Shown: positions 10,512 to 21,709, numbered from the stretch's first letter. The stretch: 64,000 bases of DNA from Poa pratensis (GCA_947311845.1 CAMZMU010000052.1:137717733-137781732), one strand, 5' to 3'. A program made the numbers and translations. The notes: a model not told the origin generated them from the letters alone.

Positions 10512-12417
10512 TAAGGGCACCCAGGCCCAAAAACGACGCTATTTTGGCCCGCCTGGAGGATAACGGCGCTATTCTAGTTTCTGGGTGGACCGAGTTCCAG
10601 CCGTGCCCAAACCCAAGCCTAGGCGAAAATTCGGCCCAAATATTCAAAAAGACGAAAATATGGCAAACTGGCGAATTTCATTCATATATGGCGAAAATTC
10701 GCCGATTACATATTACAAACTTAAAATAAAAACATAATAAAAGATAAACTTGACGATGTACGCCGTTCTACATGCCCAACTGGCTGTAGAACACGGTGTA
10801 GTCGCCGCCGTCGTCGTCGCCGTCGGAGCCGCTCCCAGCGGCGTTGCTGGGGCCTTCGCCGGCGTGTTCGCCGTGCCACCCGCTCGGCCCGGGCGCGCTG
10901 GGGGCGTCCTCATCCTCGTCGCTCGGGTCGAGGATGTAGTACTCCGGCGGCGGCGGCGGAGGCGGAATGCGACGGCCGCTAGTAGCCGCCGCGCGCTCGC
11001 GCTCCAGCTGCTCGAGGATCTACCGCTGGCGCTCCACCTCCTCCTCCGCGTGCATCCTCGCCGACCATTCCTCGGCGACGTCGTCTGGCGCCGGGAGGAT
11101 GTCGTTGAAGGAGGCTTCCATGGCGAGCCTCTGGCCGGAGAACTCCTCCTCCGGCTCCCCCATTGTTGTCACCGCCCTGAGGTAGTCCGGCGACGCCTGC
11201 CACTCTTCCGGCGCCTTCTTCTTGCCCTCCGTCTTGGGCTTGACGAGGCGGCGGAAGAGTCCACGGGGCGGCGACGCAGGGCGGCGCTCGTTGATGCGCA
11301 GCGTGCCGCTGCGCATTGGAACACGCCGCCCTGAGTTCAGACAGGGCGGCGTGACAGAGGGAGGCGCCGAGCGCGGTGCCGGAGGAGGAGGAGGAGGAGG
11401 TGGAGCCTCCCATCCGCCGCGGCAGCCACGATGACCTGCGCGGCGGCATGGTGAGCCGGGGCTCGTTGCCGGCGGCGATGTAGTCGAGGACGAACTCGAG
11501 CGTCCGTCCTTCCCCGCCTCACCACCGCTTGCGGCCCTTGGAGTTGCAGCGGCCCTCCACCGGGCCGTTGCGGCCTGTGTCGGCGAGCTCCTGCTCGTGG
11601 CGCCGGACGAAATAATGCGTCCAGAACGCCTCGTTGTCCGGCTGCCAGCGGGGATCCGCCACCTGTGCCGGAGTCAAGCCGGCGATCACGTCCTGGATCG
11701 CGTGATCCCGTTCCGCCCCTTCTGGCGGCGGAGGCACGGGCACGCCGCCCGCGCTCAGATGCCACGATCCCTGGCCGCCGGAAGCGCCAGGGACGCGCAT
11801 GTCAAGCGGCGTGGGGTAGCCCGCCTCGTACAACATGTGCGCCTCGTCCTTGCGGAGGTGGCGGCGGCCAAAGCCGTTTGCGGCGGCGTCATCGCCGGGG
11901 AAACGCTCGGCCATCGCGAAGAGGAGAACTGGGCAAGAGAGAGGAGAGCTCGAGGGAGGCGAGTGCGAGAGGGAGGAAGATGGCGAGAGAATGGTGCGGC
12001 TGTGCACGGCGAGGAGAGGGGATTTTATAGCGCTTGGAAGGCCAGCCGGAGCGGCAGTGGCGCGCCATTACTGCGCCACGTGCCCCGCGATTGGACAGCT
12101 CGGCCACGGCCGCTCACTGGGCGCTGGCCACGCCATTACTCCGGCGGCCTTTGACCGGCGCAGGAGCCGAGAGGATGAGGCCGCGCGCTCATGGGCGGTT
12201 CTGTTTCTGTGCCAATTTGCCTGGTCGATGATAGCGCTGGCCCGCCTGTTTTGTGCGCCATTTCTGCCCCCTAGGCGCAACCCAATGGGCTAGGTTTCGC
12301 CTGGGTGCGCCGGCACCAAAACGGCGCAAAGCAGCGCTATTTGGGCTCCTGGGGCGAACGAATGGTAGAAAAACGGCGCTATTTTGGGCCCTGGGGGGAC
12401 GGCTGGAGATGCCCTAA
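10512..12417 (-). mobile_element. PIF/Harbinger-like element with TAA target duplication
   Basis: The element 10515-12414 (1,900 bp) is bounded by TAA at 10512-10514 and 12415-12417. The ends are imperfect inverted repeats: the left begins GGGCACCCAGGCCC, and the right (reverse complement) begins GGGCATCTCCAGCC and then has CAGGGCCCAAAATAGCG. CGGCGCTATT motifs recur near both ends. A 3-bp TAA duplication with GGGCATCTCC-type ends fits PIF/Harbinger. No transposase is seen. The only cargo is the decayed minus-strand ORF listed separately. The element lies just outside the GC-rich island upstream of copy A. Confidence 0.6.
10761..11976 (-). pseudogene. Decayed transposon-associated protein ORF
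   Basis: Minus-strand reading frames join into one former protein. The N-terminal piece starts MAERFPGDDAAANGFGRRHL (ATG near 11976) and contains VIAGLTPAQVADPRWQPDNE. A middle piece (about 11316-11020) contains RINERRPASPPRGLFRRLVK and SPDYLRAVTTMGEPEEEFSG. The end reads EYYILDPSDEDEDAPS and finishes GDYTVFYSQLGM before a stop near 10771. Frame changes between pieces and a TAG in place of a Gln codon near 11020 break it. It has an acidic C-terminus and no recognisable catalytic motif. I know proteins of this style only as anonymous grass transposon products, and I assign no function. Confidence 0.5.
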
Positions 12418-12559
12418 CGGCTAACCTGTACGGCTGTACCCAGTTAGGCAGTTACCCACCGTTTCAGCACGAACCAGTTGAGGCCACAACACAAACTGCA
12501 CCGAAAAACCCATTTCAACCTACATCATTCTCAGCGCTACCGCATTAGCATGCTCGCAG

Positions 12560-13908
12560 AAGGGTGGTGCCACCTCCAATGGTATGTCCGCTTTGAAACG
12601 GTCCGCGGATAAGTTTGTGGCCTGTGTCCGTTTAGTGTGGGTGAATTTAAAGACCTAGTGCGAATCAAAAAAACAAGAAAACAAGAAATGCAAATAAACT
12701 AATTGAACATATATTTAAAGGACCCCAGAGTTCATAAAAATCTTACATAATAAAAAGAAAAATAGAACCCTATCCTACTAGGTTTGGGGGAATGGACTCG
12801 CTGCCGCCACCGTCGTGGCTAGAACATCGTCGCGGCCTACTCCTAGCCGTCGGAGAGCTAATGTAGGGCGGGGGCTTGTACATGTGCGCCGGTGGAGCGG
12901 ACGGAGGAGGCGTCTGCGGTGCCTGGAGCCTATGGCCATGCCGCTGTAGGCCCCCAGGCCTAGCTCTCCTAACGTTCCAGCCACGACGACCATGGAGCCT
13001 GGCCACGGGCTCGGTGCGCCGCCTTCTCTGGAGACGCACGGAGCGCCAGCCCGTTCTCCAGCAACATCGTGAGCTCCTCCAAGTTGGAGGCGTCGATAAT
13101 GGCCTGGAGGTCGATGTCCTCGGCCTCGGCGTTCTCGACAACGGGAGCGTGGACGCGGATTGGGCCTCGTAGTACACGCCCCAGTTGGGCGCGTCCTTCG
13201 CCTCCTCCTTCACGATGGCCTCGAAAAGCGCTGATTGTGCTCGACCTCGAACCAGCGGTCCCAGAGGTCATTGTCGACCGCGTCTGCTAGTAGTGGAGGA
13301 GGTTGGGTGGCAGGAAAGGAGCGGTGACACAGGATCTCGCACGTGCGCGCCTGACCGGAGCTAGGAATGGCGGGCACCAGGATCCGACAGCGGTTGAGGT
13401 GTGAGCCCTTCGGGAGATGCACGCCGCCCCATAAGAGGGGCTCAGCTTGGGTCCCTTGGTGAAGACCCGTGCGCGCTTGTGGCGGAGGCGGGTGGCGTCG
13501 GAGGACGTGGACGAGGCCTCCTTGTCGTGGCGGCTGGGCTTCCACCACGGCTGCTTCTTCATCACCGGTGACGGGCGGGGCTAGGGCTTGGCTGGGGTTT
13601 GCATCGGTGGGTACGAGTGGGACTGAAAGAGTGGAGTGGAGATTGGTGGCCCCTCTCACTTCTCGTTGGAGGAGGCGATGTTGATGCAATCCAGTTGGCA
13701 CATGGGCTCCAAGTACCATTCACGCTCCCTCGCGGCATGCTTCGCGTCCGCGCGGAGCCCGTACTCAAGTTGGTCGGCGTTGAAGGCCTTGAGTGCGTCC
13801 TTGTGGCAACGACAATGCTTTGCACGAGGGCACACCAATCGCTCTGATTTTGCCTCTACGAGCTTGACGAGGTGTTGCCATTCTCGACGTACTCGAAGGC
13901 GTCATTGT
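12560..13908 (-). pseudogene. Decayed transposon-associated coding region, right part (split by solo LTR)
   Basis: Coding-like minus-strand text is spread over several frames: FNADQLEYGLRADAKHAARE, KKQPWWKPSRHDKEASSTSS, NDLWDRWFEVEHNQRFSRPS, DLQAIIDASNLEELTMLLEN, and a C-terminal piece ending SHDGGGSESIPPNLVG near 12771. No single frame stays open. Sequence near 12565-12640 with repeated GTCCG-type motifs looks like a transposon terminal region. The ORF continues on the far side of the LTR at 16055. No enzymatic motif is visible. Confidence 0.45.
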
Positions 13909-16054
13909 TGAAAGTGCATGTGTTGCCCCATGTGTGGTTTTGGTAATTAATGATAATCCTTATTGACTAATGTTTGCATTGAGATATTCTTGTAGATCTT
14001 GTCCATAGGAAAAGATTGGAGTTCATGTGTTGGACTCTAGAAGATTACATGATGACCAAGCCACCATATATATCAAGAGAAGAAGATGAAGTGCAAGTTA
14101 AATATGATCCATCTCGGAAGATATCATTTGATTGAAGCTTGCAATCAAGACATGAAGACGGAGCTTAGCGAGGCTCTCCCATAATGGAGTATGGGGGAGC
14201 ATTTGGAGATGTCTTCACCAAGCAAAAGCGCAATCAAGAAAGGTGGTCCACTTGAAGAGATCAAGATCGTCATCATCTAGCTCAAGTGGAATGCGCAAGG
14301 CAAAGGTATGATCTTGATAGATTTTCTATTTTACTGGTCTCATGGTGTTAATGGGAGACCGGGTTATAGGATAGACGGCGTACTATCAAGAGGGGCTCTT
14401 AAGTGAGTAACTTGATCGCATCTTTGTGGAGAGCTCAAACCTTTGCATTCTCGGCATATCATCTTTCTTGTTTCTTATTTGGTTCTTCTCCTTGTTGGGT
14501 TTTGGTGTTTGTTGTGATCCTCATGACAAGCCCAAGTTCTTCGAAAATGGATTTTGTTTGGAAAACTTGTTCGTTCTCGGCGTTGGAAATATTATCGGTC
14601 CACCTTCGAGATAGGGTCCACACATTCTCATGTGTGGTATCCCCTCTATATTTTTTAGGAAAGCTCTTGTCGTTGCCTTTCCAGCGAAATTGGATTCACC
14701 TGTTTTGGAGTTCGAACGAGAAAGTTATTGCATTTCAAGCTTTGCTGTTTTGCTGGTTTTCCTGACCGGAGTCTCCGCACCTCTTGGTCTGGAGTCTTCG
14801 GTCCCTTGCTTTCGTTGTTTCTCTGCTCCATGCGTCGGCAGTTGCGGTATGGGGGTCCGGAGTTGGTCCGGAGTATCCCCGGAGTCTCCGCCCTGGCCGG
14901 AGTCTCCGGCCTGAGTGGTCCGGAGTCTCCGATTCAAGTTTCCTGCATCGGCTATTTTTCTGCCCTTCCGGGTCCGGAATCTCCGCCCTCCTTGCTCCGG
15001 AGTCTCCGCCCAGGTCGGAGTCTCCGGCCTTCGTGGTCCGGAGTCTCCGGTGTAAGTTGGCTGCAACGGCTCTTTTTCTGGGAGGGGTATATATACCCCT
15101 CCACCTACCTCCAGCCAACCAGCTTTTTCCAAGCACATTTTCCCCCTCTCTCACCTCCATTGTTGACCTTGGAAAGCTTGCCCCTCTCCCAATTCCTCCT
15201 ATGATTCTTGCATATCTTTGAGAGATTTGAGACAGGAGATCTAGATCTACATTTCCACCAATCCATTCCTCCTCTAAGTGAGGGAAACCTAGTAGATCTT
15301 GATCTTGGAGTTCTTGTGTGGTTCTTCTTTGTTCTTCTTCTCTTCTCCCCCCATAAGCATTAGTTGCTTTTGGTGGGATTTGAGAGTGAAGGATTTGAGC
15401 CTTGTGCTCTTGCCATTGCTTTGTGCATCGGTTTGTGCTCTCCACGAGGTTTCGTGGAAGTTGAAAACTTGTGAACTTGTTACTCTTGGGTCTTTGGACC
15501 CTAGACGCCATTGTGGTGGTTGAGACCTTGAGTGGTCACTTGTAGCTGTTCGGGAGACCCCAATCCCGTTGTGGTGTGTGCCCCGGATCGTTGTTGTAAA
15601 GGCTCCGGATTTCCGCCTCGAAGGATTCCGATAGTGGAAGGTGAACCAAAACTTTGTGGTGCGGTTCATCGGAGAATAGGGTGAGCCTTTGTGGCGTTGA
15701 GATCGACCTTTGTGGTGCCTCACACCTCTCCAACGAGACGTACTCCCCTTTTTAGGAGGAACTCGGGAATACATCATCGTCTTCGCGTGCCTCGGTTATT
15801 TCTATACCCGAGCCTTTTACTTATGCACTTTACATTGTGATAGCCTTCGTGCTTGAAGTATTCTATTGCTATCACCTTGTTGCTTGTCTTGCTTAGCATA
15901 AGTTGTTGGTGCACATAAGTGAGCCTAGTTTACTTAGGTTGTTGGCTTGTTAATTTAAACACCTAGTTTTATTCCGCAATTAGCAAGACTAAACCGAAAA
16001 AGTTTTAATCGCCCATTCACCCCCTCTAGGCGACATCCTTATCCTTTCAATTGT
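13904..16054. mobile_element. Solo LTR, 2,141 bp, with 5-bp TSD
   Basis: The LTR runs 13909-16049, starting TGAAAGTGCATGTG and ending ATCCTTTCA, so TGAAAG and CTTTCA form the inverted terminal motif. It is flanked by ATTGT at 13904-13908 and 16050-16054. No primer-binding site, internal coding region or second LTR follows, so the internal part was lost by LTR recombination. A TATATATA box lies at 15088-15095. An array of GGAGTCTCCGG motifs fills about 14765-15055. I place it among large grass LTR retrotransposons but do not name the family. Confidence 0.85.
14765..15055. repeat. GGAGTCTCCGG motif array upstream of the LTR TATA box
   Basis: The near-palindrome GGAGTCTCCG and close variants recur about ten times at irregular spacing. 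Separate blocks are joined by CCGGCCT- and CCGCCC-type spacers. The array lies just upstream of the TATATATA at 15088, in the U3 part of the LTR. That position would suit a cluster of promoter protein-binding sites, which is inference. Confidence 0.55.
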
Positions 16055-16420
16055 CATGCCTCTCGTCAGCCGTGGGGGCCGACAGTGCGGAAAGCGACCG
16101 AGCACGCCCGGTCCCACGCAAGCTCCCGGCCTTGGCGTTATGTGGGCCACGGCTGAGCCCGCGCGACACCCACGGGTAGCGACGCGACATGCGGCCGTGG
16201 TTGTGGCCCTACTTCGACCACGTCGCCTCCACCTCCTCCTCTGCGGACATCACGGGCGGAGTGGCACGACCACAGGGCACAGACATCTGGGCCCTAGCAT
16301 GGCCACGAGAGTTGCCACATATCGCCGTGGAGAGGCTAGGGGTGGAGGGCTGAGTGGTAGATCTGCCAGAATTTACGGCCGGAAGAGGAGGATTGTATGA
16401 CGGCGGGGCGGCTTTGAGGT
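16055..16420 (-). pseudogene. Decayed transposon-associated coding region, left part
   Basis: This is the sequence immediately beyond the solo LTR target duplication. On the minus strand it reads as MSRRYPWVSRGLSRGPHNAK and PVMSAEEEVEATWSK with a stop between, the same composition and style as the block right of the LTR. It is therefore taken as the upstream part of the same former ORF. No domain is recognised. The stretch 16420-17033 holds no recognised gene. Confidence 0.35.
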
Positions 16421-19400
16421 CCGGGGAATGAGGGAAGCTAACCCTAAATCAGCCGCCAACCTCTACATATAAGGGTTCGGCTCGGTGATTTACGGGCCAC
16501 CGTAAAAACATTTTAAGGTCAGGCCATTATACAAGCTCTGCTCTGGCTGAAAAAAGGGCCAAACTTTAAATCAGACGGAATTATAAGGTTCCTCCCTTTT
16601 TAAACGATTTGGTAGAGATGGCAGGCCATGATCGTAATTCACATGTAGGTTATGTTAGGTAACATAGGCATGGATCACTCGCTTTACCCACCATGGCGGA
16701 CCACCGGCCAGTGACTGCCGCACTATACCGAAGATTAGCTATACTTAATATTGTATCTAATCTACCTGCTTAACGTGATCACTTATCACATCTCGTCACT
16801 CGATCCTGATAGAGATTAAAAATAGATCTATTCCGGATGAGTTGTGTTGTTTTTTCCGACTATGTTCCGCTTAACTGATGTGTTTACTCACGGGTACCCA
16901 TTTACTCGACCTGGTGCTGGGTATGAGAACTACTGCTCAGACACCTCGCTACAGCACTCTGGGACAAACTCAACACAGCACTAACTGTTAAAAAATCGTA
17001 AATTCTATACTTGGAACTCGCCTAAGAGAAAGACTAGTTGAAATCGGTGCGGCGACACGCCGCGCCCTTGGAGAAAAATCACGGTGTCGGTCTGTTGTTT
17101 TGTTTTTACAGTGAGAATAAAATGTTTGTTTGTTGAATAACTGCATAAAGTATCATATATAATGACTATGGTGATGTTAGAAGCTGGTGCATAGCATATA
17201 TACATAGTTACATAGTTACATTAGCTAACATGATGATCATTTGCACAAACGCCTCTGGATGAACTTATAAGAAGGCACAGAGCAAAAACATTCAGCGTGA
17301 ATCGAGGACACGAAGTGTACTCTAAAAGAGTTCACTCTGCTGGTCAACTGATTCTGACCTTCAAACCGCCACCTAAGGAAAATTAAACATAAATCAGTGA
17401 CAATTGATTTGCAACGAAATTTGAAGTGTATAAACCATTATGAGTCTTTTTACTGTCATGTTGTGCAATGAAATTTAGTTTCTCCTCGTCGATATACACA
17501 GTACCAACCAACAGCCTCTGGGGAATGACTCGCCCATCAGCATCACTTGAGGCCTACCCCCAACACTTTACCTGTAGCCAAATCCGAACAAAGGAACCTG
17601 TGAAGAAAAAAAAATGGGCAATTGCACAAAATCTTTGCTATACATGTACCGGTCCAATCTAAAAGAAAAACACCTAAGAAGCAGAGCAGCACAATTGGCA
17701 GAGCCGAACCAGCAAAGATATAATAGGTGAACTGGGAGAAGAAGACATCACCATGGTAGATTATCCTGGCAAAAGCCAGCATTCACCTCAGCCTCCGTCT
17801 CAAAAAACAGTCCTCATCAGGAAGAAGCGGTCTAGCTCTTTTTTACTGCATAACCAAATCAGTGAGAATCCTCAGAACCATATCATCGAACACTAAGCAT
17901 GCGCTGCCACCTTGGCATATGATCCTCGTCCAGCTTTCTTTACAAACAGAAAGTTTCAAAATTAGTCACAGGTGCTAAGAAGCACTGTTGCTTATATGGT
18001 GACTGGCATGAATTATGACATCTCTAATAAAAGAAAATTTAAGAAAGTATTATGTATGGCACTGGCACGTAATATAATCTTAAAAAGACCAGCTCGGTTC
18101 GCACGTATAGACGAATAAATTGGCATTATTACTTTCATAAAAGAATTGAATGGCGAAAATAAAATTCATGGTTCCATTAATTTGGCACTCATCTGAAGAA
18201 AAACTTCTTCTAGGAAAATGACAAACATCAACGTTTATGCATGTGGAAGCACTCATCAACTTGAAAATAGAAAATTTACATGTCATTACCTCAGCCGATT
18301 CCTAAGAACACAAAATGTTCTCCCCTGAAATATGGCTCAAGTGAGCTTTTTCAAGATACAAACATGGTTCCATATGTCCAGTGAGAACTATCACAAATGG
18401 AGCAGACAATAACCTGATGAATGAATATTAGGAAGGCAGGTAAATCAAAATGGCCAATTGCTTGAGCTGCCTCCTAGGTTTGCAGAGTTTCCAATCAGGT
18501 ACCTGAAATTTTTTCATTGGCTAGCAGGAATATAATTTATTTTAGTTCAAAAGAATGTGAGAAATAGAATGTTGGGCCATGGTTAACTTTGAAACAGAAC
18601 ATCCACTACAGAATTTCTATCTACCTCCTTTAAAAATGCATTTGTAAATCATGAATAGCAAAATCAAGTGCGACTAAATTTAACACTGAAATCAAATGAT
18701 GGATTAGTTGATATTCAACGCTGACACGGATTTGACCTGAAGTTGTTATTATTGTTTGAACGTATAAATATTGTAAACCATCAATTAGACTTTCTTCTAG
18801 CTTGTATAGACTATACACAATAATATGAAAAAGAAAAATAGAGAAATTTTAGGTATGAAACGTTGTGAACATAGTAGAAAACATTTCTTCACTGTAAAAC
18901 ATACGAAAACACCTCAATCCAGACGAATCTATATCTGATTTTTATAGATGCTATAGCAATTAGTATGTTTTTAATGGATGCAACATCATCAGAAACATGA
19001 GTGTAATTTGTGCATCCAAGTCATAGCGTGGGTCATATGTTGGCAAGCATGGTTTCTTTAGTAAAGGATACCTTTTGGCCATCTAGCTGTGTCATCTCAA
19101 TAAGTTTGAAGTCACTGTAGCTAGAGATGCTGTATAATTAGCTTATACTAATTTAATTTCATCGGTTCAGGAAGGAAACATGAATAGAATGCCCACAGTG
19201 AAATCTTTATGCGATCAATACAATGAGAGATAATCAATTTGAGATAGTTTTTGGAAGGTCTCTTTTGAGCTCATGTAAAACACAAAGTTATTTCGGTTCA
19301 ATGGTATTTGCTTTCTAATTTGAGCTAGTTGTCTCCCATCAAAGTAAATCATCTAATAGATCTACAAATCCAAGCATTTATGCAGACATGGATCCACAAA

Positions 19401-19724
19401 GAGGTAGCTCCAAAATTTATAGAATCAACAATTTTACACCTGCACGACAACAAAAAATGCAAGAAAATCCATGTCAACAAAGAAGTAGAAAGAAGAGAAA
19501 GGAAAAAGAACCTTAACTCTTGATCCATTCATCTGTAGGACTAAAATCTGTACTTGGTCATGAACATCTAAACTTATCGCCCTTTTCCGTGAATTTAATT
19601 AAAACCTAGTATATTGTACTGTTAGTTCAGCCATCAAGATCAATAGATTTTACCGTGGTTGCAACTGATCGAATGCAGGCTAATCTGTTACAGGAATTAC
19701 TTTTACAGTTCAGTCAGTTCTCGG

Positions 19725-20127
19725 TTACCTCAAGCCTTGTTCAGTCAGGGAACGTCTGCCATGTGAGAACCAGGTCGGCGATGCGGTCGCTTACGCAGAG
19801 GAGCCAGTCCATCTCCCGTGGGTACATGGTGTTCTTCTCCGGCACCAGTGGCTCCAGCGTCCACAGCTACCCGAATATCGTTGCTGCAAGAAAAGGCACC
19901 GACCGACCAGCACGCATCAGAGTCTTGTCGCCTCCGACAAAAGGCAGGGTCGGTGCAGCTCGCAAATTCCAATGAATCGGGCAGGAAGGCCCAAGCAAAA
20001 ATGGCTCACCGTAGAGGTTGGTGATGGCGCTGGAGATGGCGAGCGCGATGCAGACGCCCTGGCCGCTCCCGTACATGTCCTCGCCCAGCAGCAGCTTCGA
20101 GAACCTCTCCTTCATGAGCTCCAGCTT
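19725..20127 (-). pseudogene. RopGEF (PRONE domain) fragment captured by Helitron
   Basis: Two minus-strand exons, 20127-20010 and 19883-19725, are joined by a GT-AG intron. They read [20 protein letters not shown], then [12 protein letters not shown], then [38 protein letters not shown] and WQTFPD. This is the start of the PRONE catalytic domain of plant RopGEFs, which activate ROP GTPases at the plasma membrane. Breaks are a TAG at 19869-19867 (a Gln codon in the family) and a TGA at 19743-19741 (a Gly codon). Retention of the intron shows capture as DNA. The upstream N-terminal region and the rest of PRONE are absent. The 5' border is a direct junction to the kinase fragment at 20127/20128. 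Confidence 0.85.
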
Positions 20128-20255
20128 ATGTCGCGCTGCAGGATGTGGCACCTGTGGAGGTAGACGATGCCGGAGAGCAACTGGCGGGCGACGACAGCGA
20201 AGAAGGGCTCGGAGGCCACGCGGCGGCCGTGGTGAGAGCCGCCGTCCATGTAGAG
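20128..20255 (-). pseudogene. MAP kinase kinase fragment captured by Helitron
   Basis: The minus-strand text [33 protein letters not shown] and HILQRDI corresponds to the middle of the kinase domain of plant MKK4/MKK5-type MAP kinase kinases, from the hinge to the catalytic loop. The family motif HRDIKPSN is reduced to QRDI. The HRD His is replaced by Gln, and the fragment ends before the catalytic-loop Lys. The fragment is about 43 codons, cut sharply on both sides, and has no kinase activity on its own. Confidence 0.8.
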
Positions 20256-20398
20256 GCGGGGTCGAGATGAGCGCAGGCGCGGGCATAGTCGGTGGAGGCG
20301 ATGGCGGCATCGATCCTGGACATGACGGATTTGGGCACCGATGGGAAGCTGCAGATCGCTTCGAACGGGCTCCAACCTCGCCGCCCGTCGGCCGCCAT
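20256..20398 (-). pseudogene. Unidentified gene fragment at the start of the Helitron chimera
   Basis: A minus-strand ATG at 20398 opens a frame reading [35 protein letters not shown] and [12 protein letters not shown] up to the junction with the kinase fragment near 20256. It has the codon and residue character of a real plant N-terminus, but I do not recognise the gene. The frame differs from that of the kinase fragment. The GC-rich sequence 20400-20970 upstream may be its promoter or leader, and an overlapping 285-codon frame (20969-20112) runs through it into the kinase text. Confidence 0.5.
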
Positions 20399-20990
20399 GG
20401 CCGCTGCTACGGAGAGGATTGATGGGTGAGTGCTGGCGCTGAGACAGAGCGCCACGAGGCTCCATGCCGCTGGAGGAAAAGCGGCTCCCTGCCGTTGGAG
20501 GAGTGCCGGCACGGGCCAGAGATGGTAGGCGGCGCGCGCGTCGCCGGCCTGGAAGCGACGGCGGCAGAGCAAGAGGGAGAAGCGGAAGGAGTCTCAGAGG
20601 AGGATGATGGAGAGGAAGCGCAGATGGGGAACGGCGCGGCTGCCGGGCGCGCGGCCTTCTCCTCCGGCGCGGCCGCAGGGGCGAGGAAGGGGTCGGCGGC
20701 GGCGGCGGCGGCGGAGTGGATGCAGGCACATCGGGGAGTAGAGCTGGGATGGGGAAAAATGGGGAGGATTGCGATTTTAGGGTTAGGTTTTGTGTCGTCC
20801 CAGCAGCGGATACCCAGCGAGAAGGTAGAGGAAGCGACACCGGAGCTCGCCGTGTCCATGGATTTGCCCGGGGAGGAGCACAGCGGCGGCGGGTAGCGTC
20901 GGCGGCGGTGGCGACTTCGGCGTCGCGGGAGAAGAATAAGGAGGGAGAAGATGTGTTGTGTTGTTGCAATTTAGTTCGATGTTTTTTGTA

Positions 20991-21442
20991 ATTTCCGAAT
21001 CGGTCCGTCGCTTCGCGATTTAGTGGACTGCAGGTTTGATATCTGGTTTTGGGAGGGTCGTTTTTGTAAAACCGTCACGGATCAGATGCGTGGAACGTCC
21101 GATCGCCGACGGACGGCCGAGGTCGCTGCACTGTCAGCACTGTAGCATACTGTAGATGCTACAGTGCCAGGGCCTCCCACAAATCGCGAAATATTCCAAC
21201 TTTTATATACTTAGGATTTCCGATTCGGTCCGTCGCTTCGCGATTTAGTGGACTGCGGGTTTGATATCTGGTTTTGGGAGGGTCGTTTTTGTAAAACCGT
21301 CACGGATCAGATGCGTAGAACGTCCGATCGCCGACGGACGGCCGAGGTCGCTGCACTGTTCAGCACTGTAGCATACTGTAGATGCTACAGTGCCAGGGCC
21401 TCCCACAAATCGCGAAGTATTCCAACTTTTATATACTTAGGA
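20991..21442. repeat. Tandem duplication of the Helitron 5' end (2 x ~226 bp)
   Basis: Sequence 21217-21442 is repeated almost exactly at about 20991-21216. Each copy ends (minus strand, 5') with A then TCCTAAGTATATAAAAG, at 21442 and 21216. Each contains a perfect inverted repeat GCACTGTAGCAT/ATGCTACAGTGC with a 7-nt loop, at 21137-21167 and 21363-21393. A third, partial 5'-end-like motif (ACTAGTATATAAAAGTTG) lies at about 21470-21487, just outside. Confidence 0.85.
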
Positions 21443-21698
21443 TATGGCAGAAAACCACTCGGCGAAGCTCAACTTTTATATACTAGTGGTTTTTTTTTTT
21501 TTGAGACTTAAAACTAGTGGTTTATGGACCTCAGGTCTGGGACTCGGGCTCTCTACTGACTTGGGCCACGTAGTGGGATGCAGCCAACGGAGAGGCTTGG
21601 AGCAGGGCTTTTGGGCCTGCGGGATGGGTCTCTCGCTCGCTCGGATGGCTTACGTGCGCGGTGCGCCGCTGCGGAGAGCAAACGGGGTCGATGGTTTA

Positions 21699-21709
21699 GT
21701 CCCACATCG
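21699..21709 (+). promoter_or_regulatory. Upstream sequence element (USE) of U6 gene
   Basis: GTCCCACATCG matches the plant snRNA USE consensus RTCCCACATCG exactly. Confidence 0.9.

Larger units (their letters stand above)
17034..21442 (-). mobile_element. Helitron carrying captured gene fragments
   Basis: On the minus strand the 3' terminus is canonical. A GCGGCG/CGCCGC stem (17049-17054 and 17058-17063, loop ACA) is followed by 11 nt and CTAG (17037-17034), with T as the next base outside. The 5' end is TCCTAAGTATATAAAAG starting at 21442, preceded by A, so insertion was between A and T with no target duplication. The length is about 4.4 kb. No Rep/helicase ORF is present, so it is non-autonomous. 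It carries minus-strand fragments of at least three genes near its 5' end. The stretch 17070-19700 is AT-rich and I recognise nothing coding in it. Confidence 0.8.

Noticed and set aside
12540..12570. Short match between 12540-12565 and 26040-26070 (ACCGCATTA, GCTCGCAGAAGGGT) as an extension of the gene duplication
   Set aside because: About 25 bp of similarity with unrelated flanks; not enough to extend the duplicated block.
20112..20969. 285-codon ORF through the Helitron chimera as a functional protein
   Set aside because: It is mostly Pro/Arg low-complexity text and only its end is kinase sequence; the unknown fragment is in another frame.
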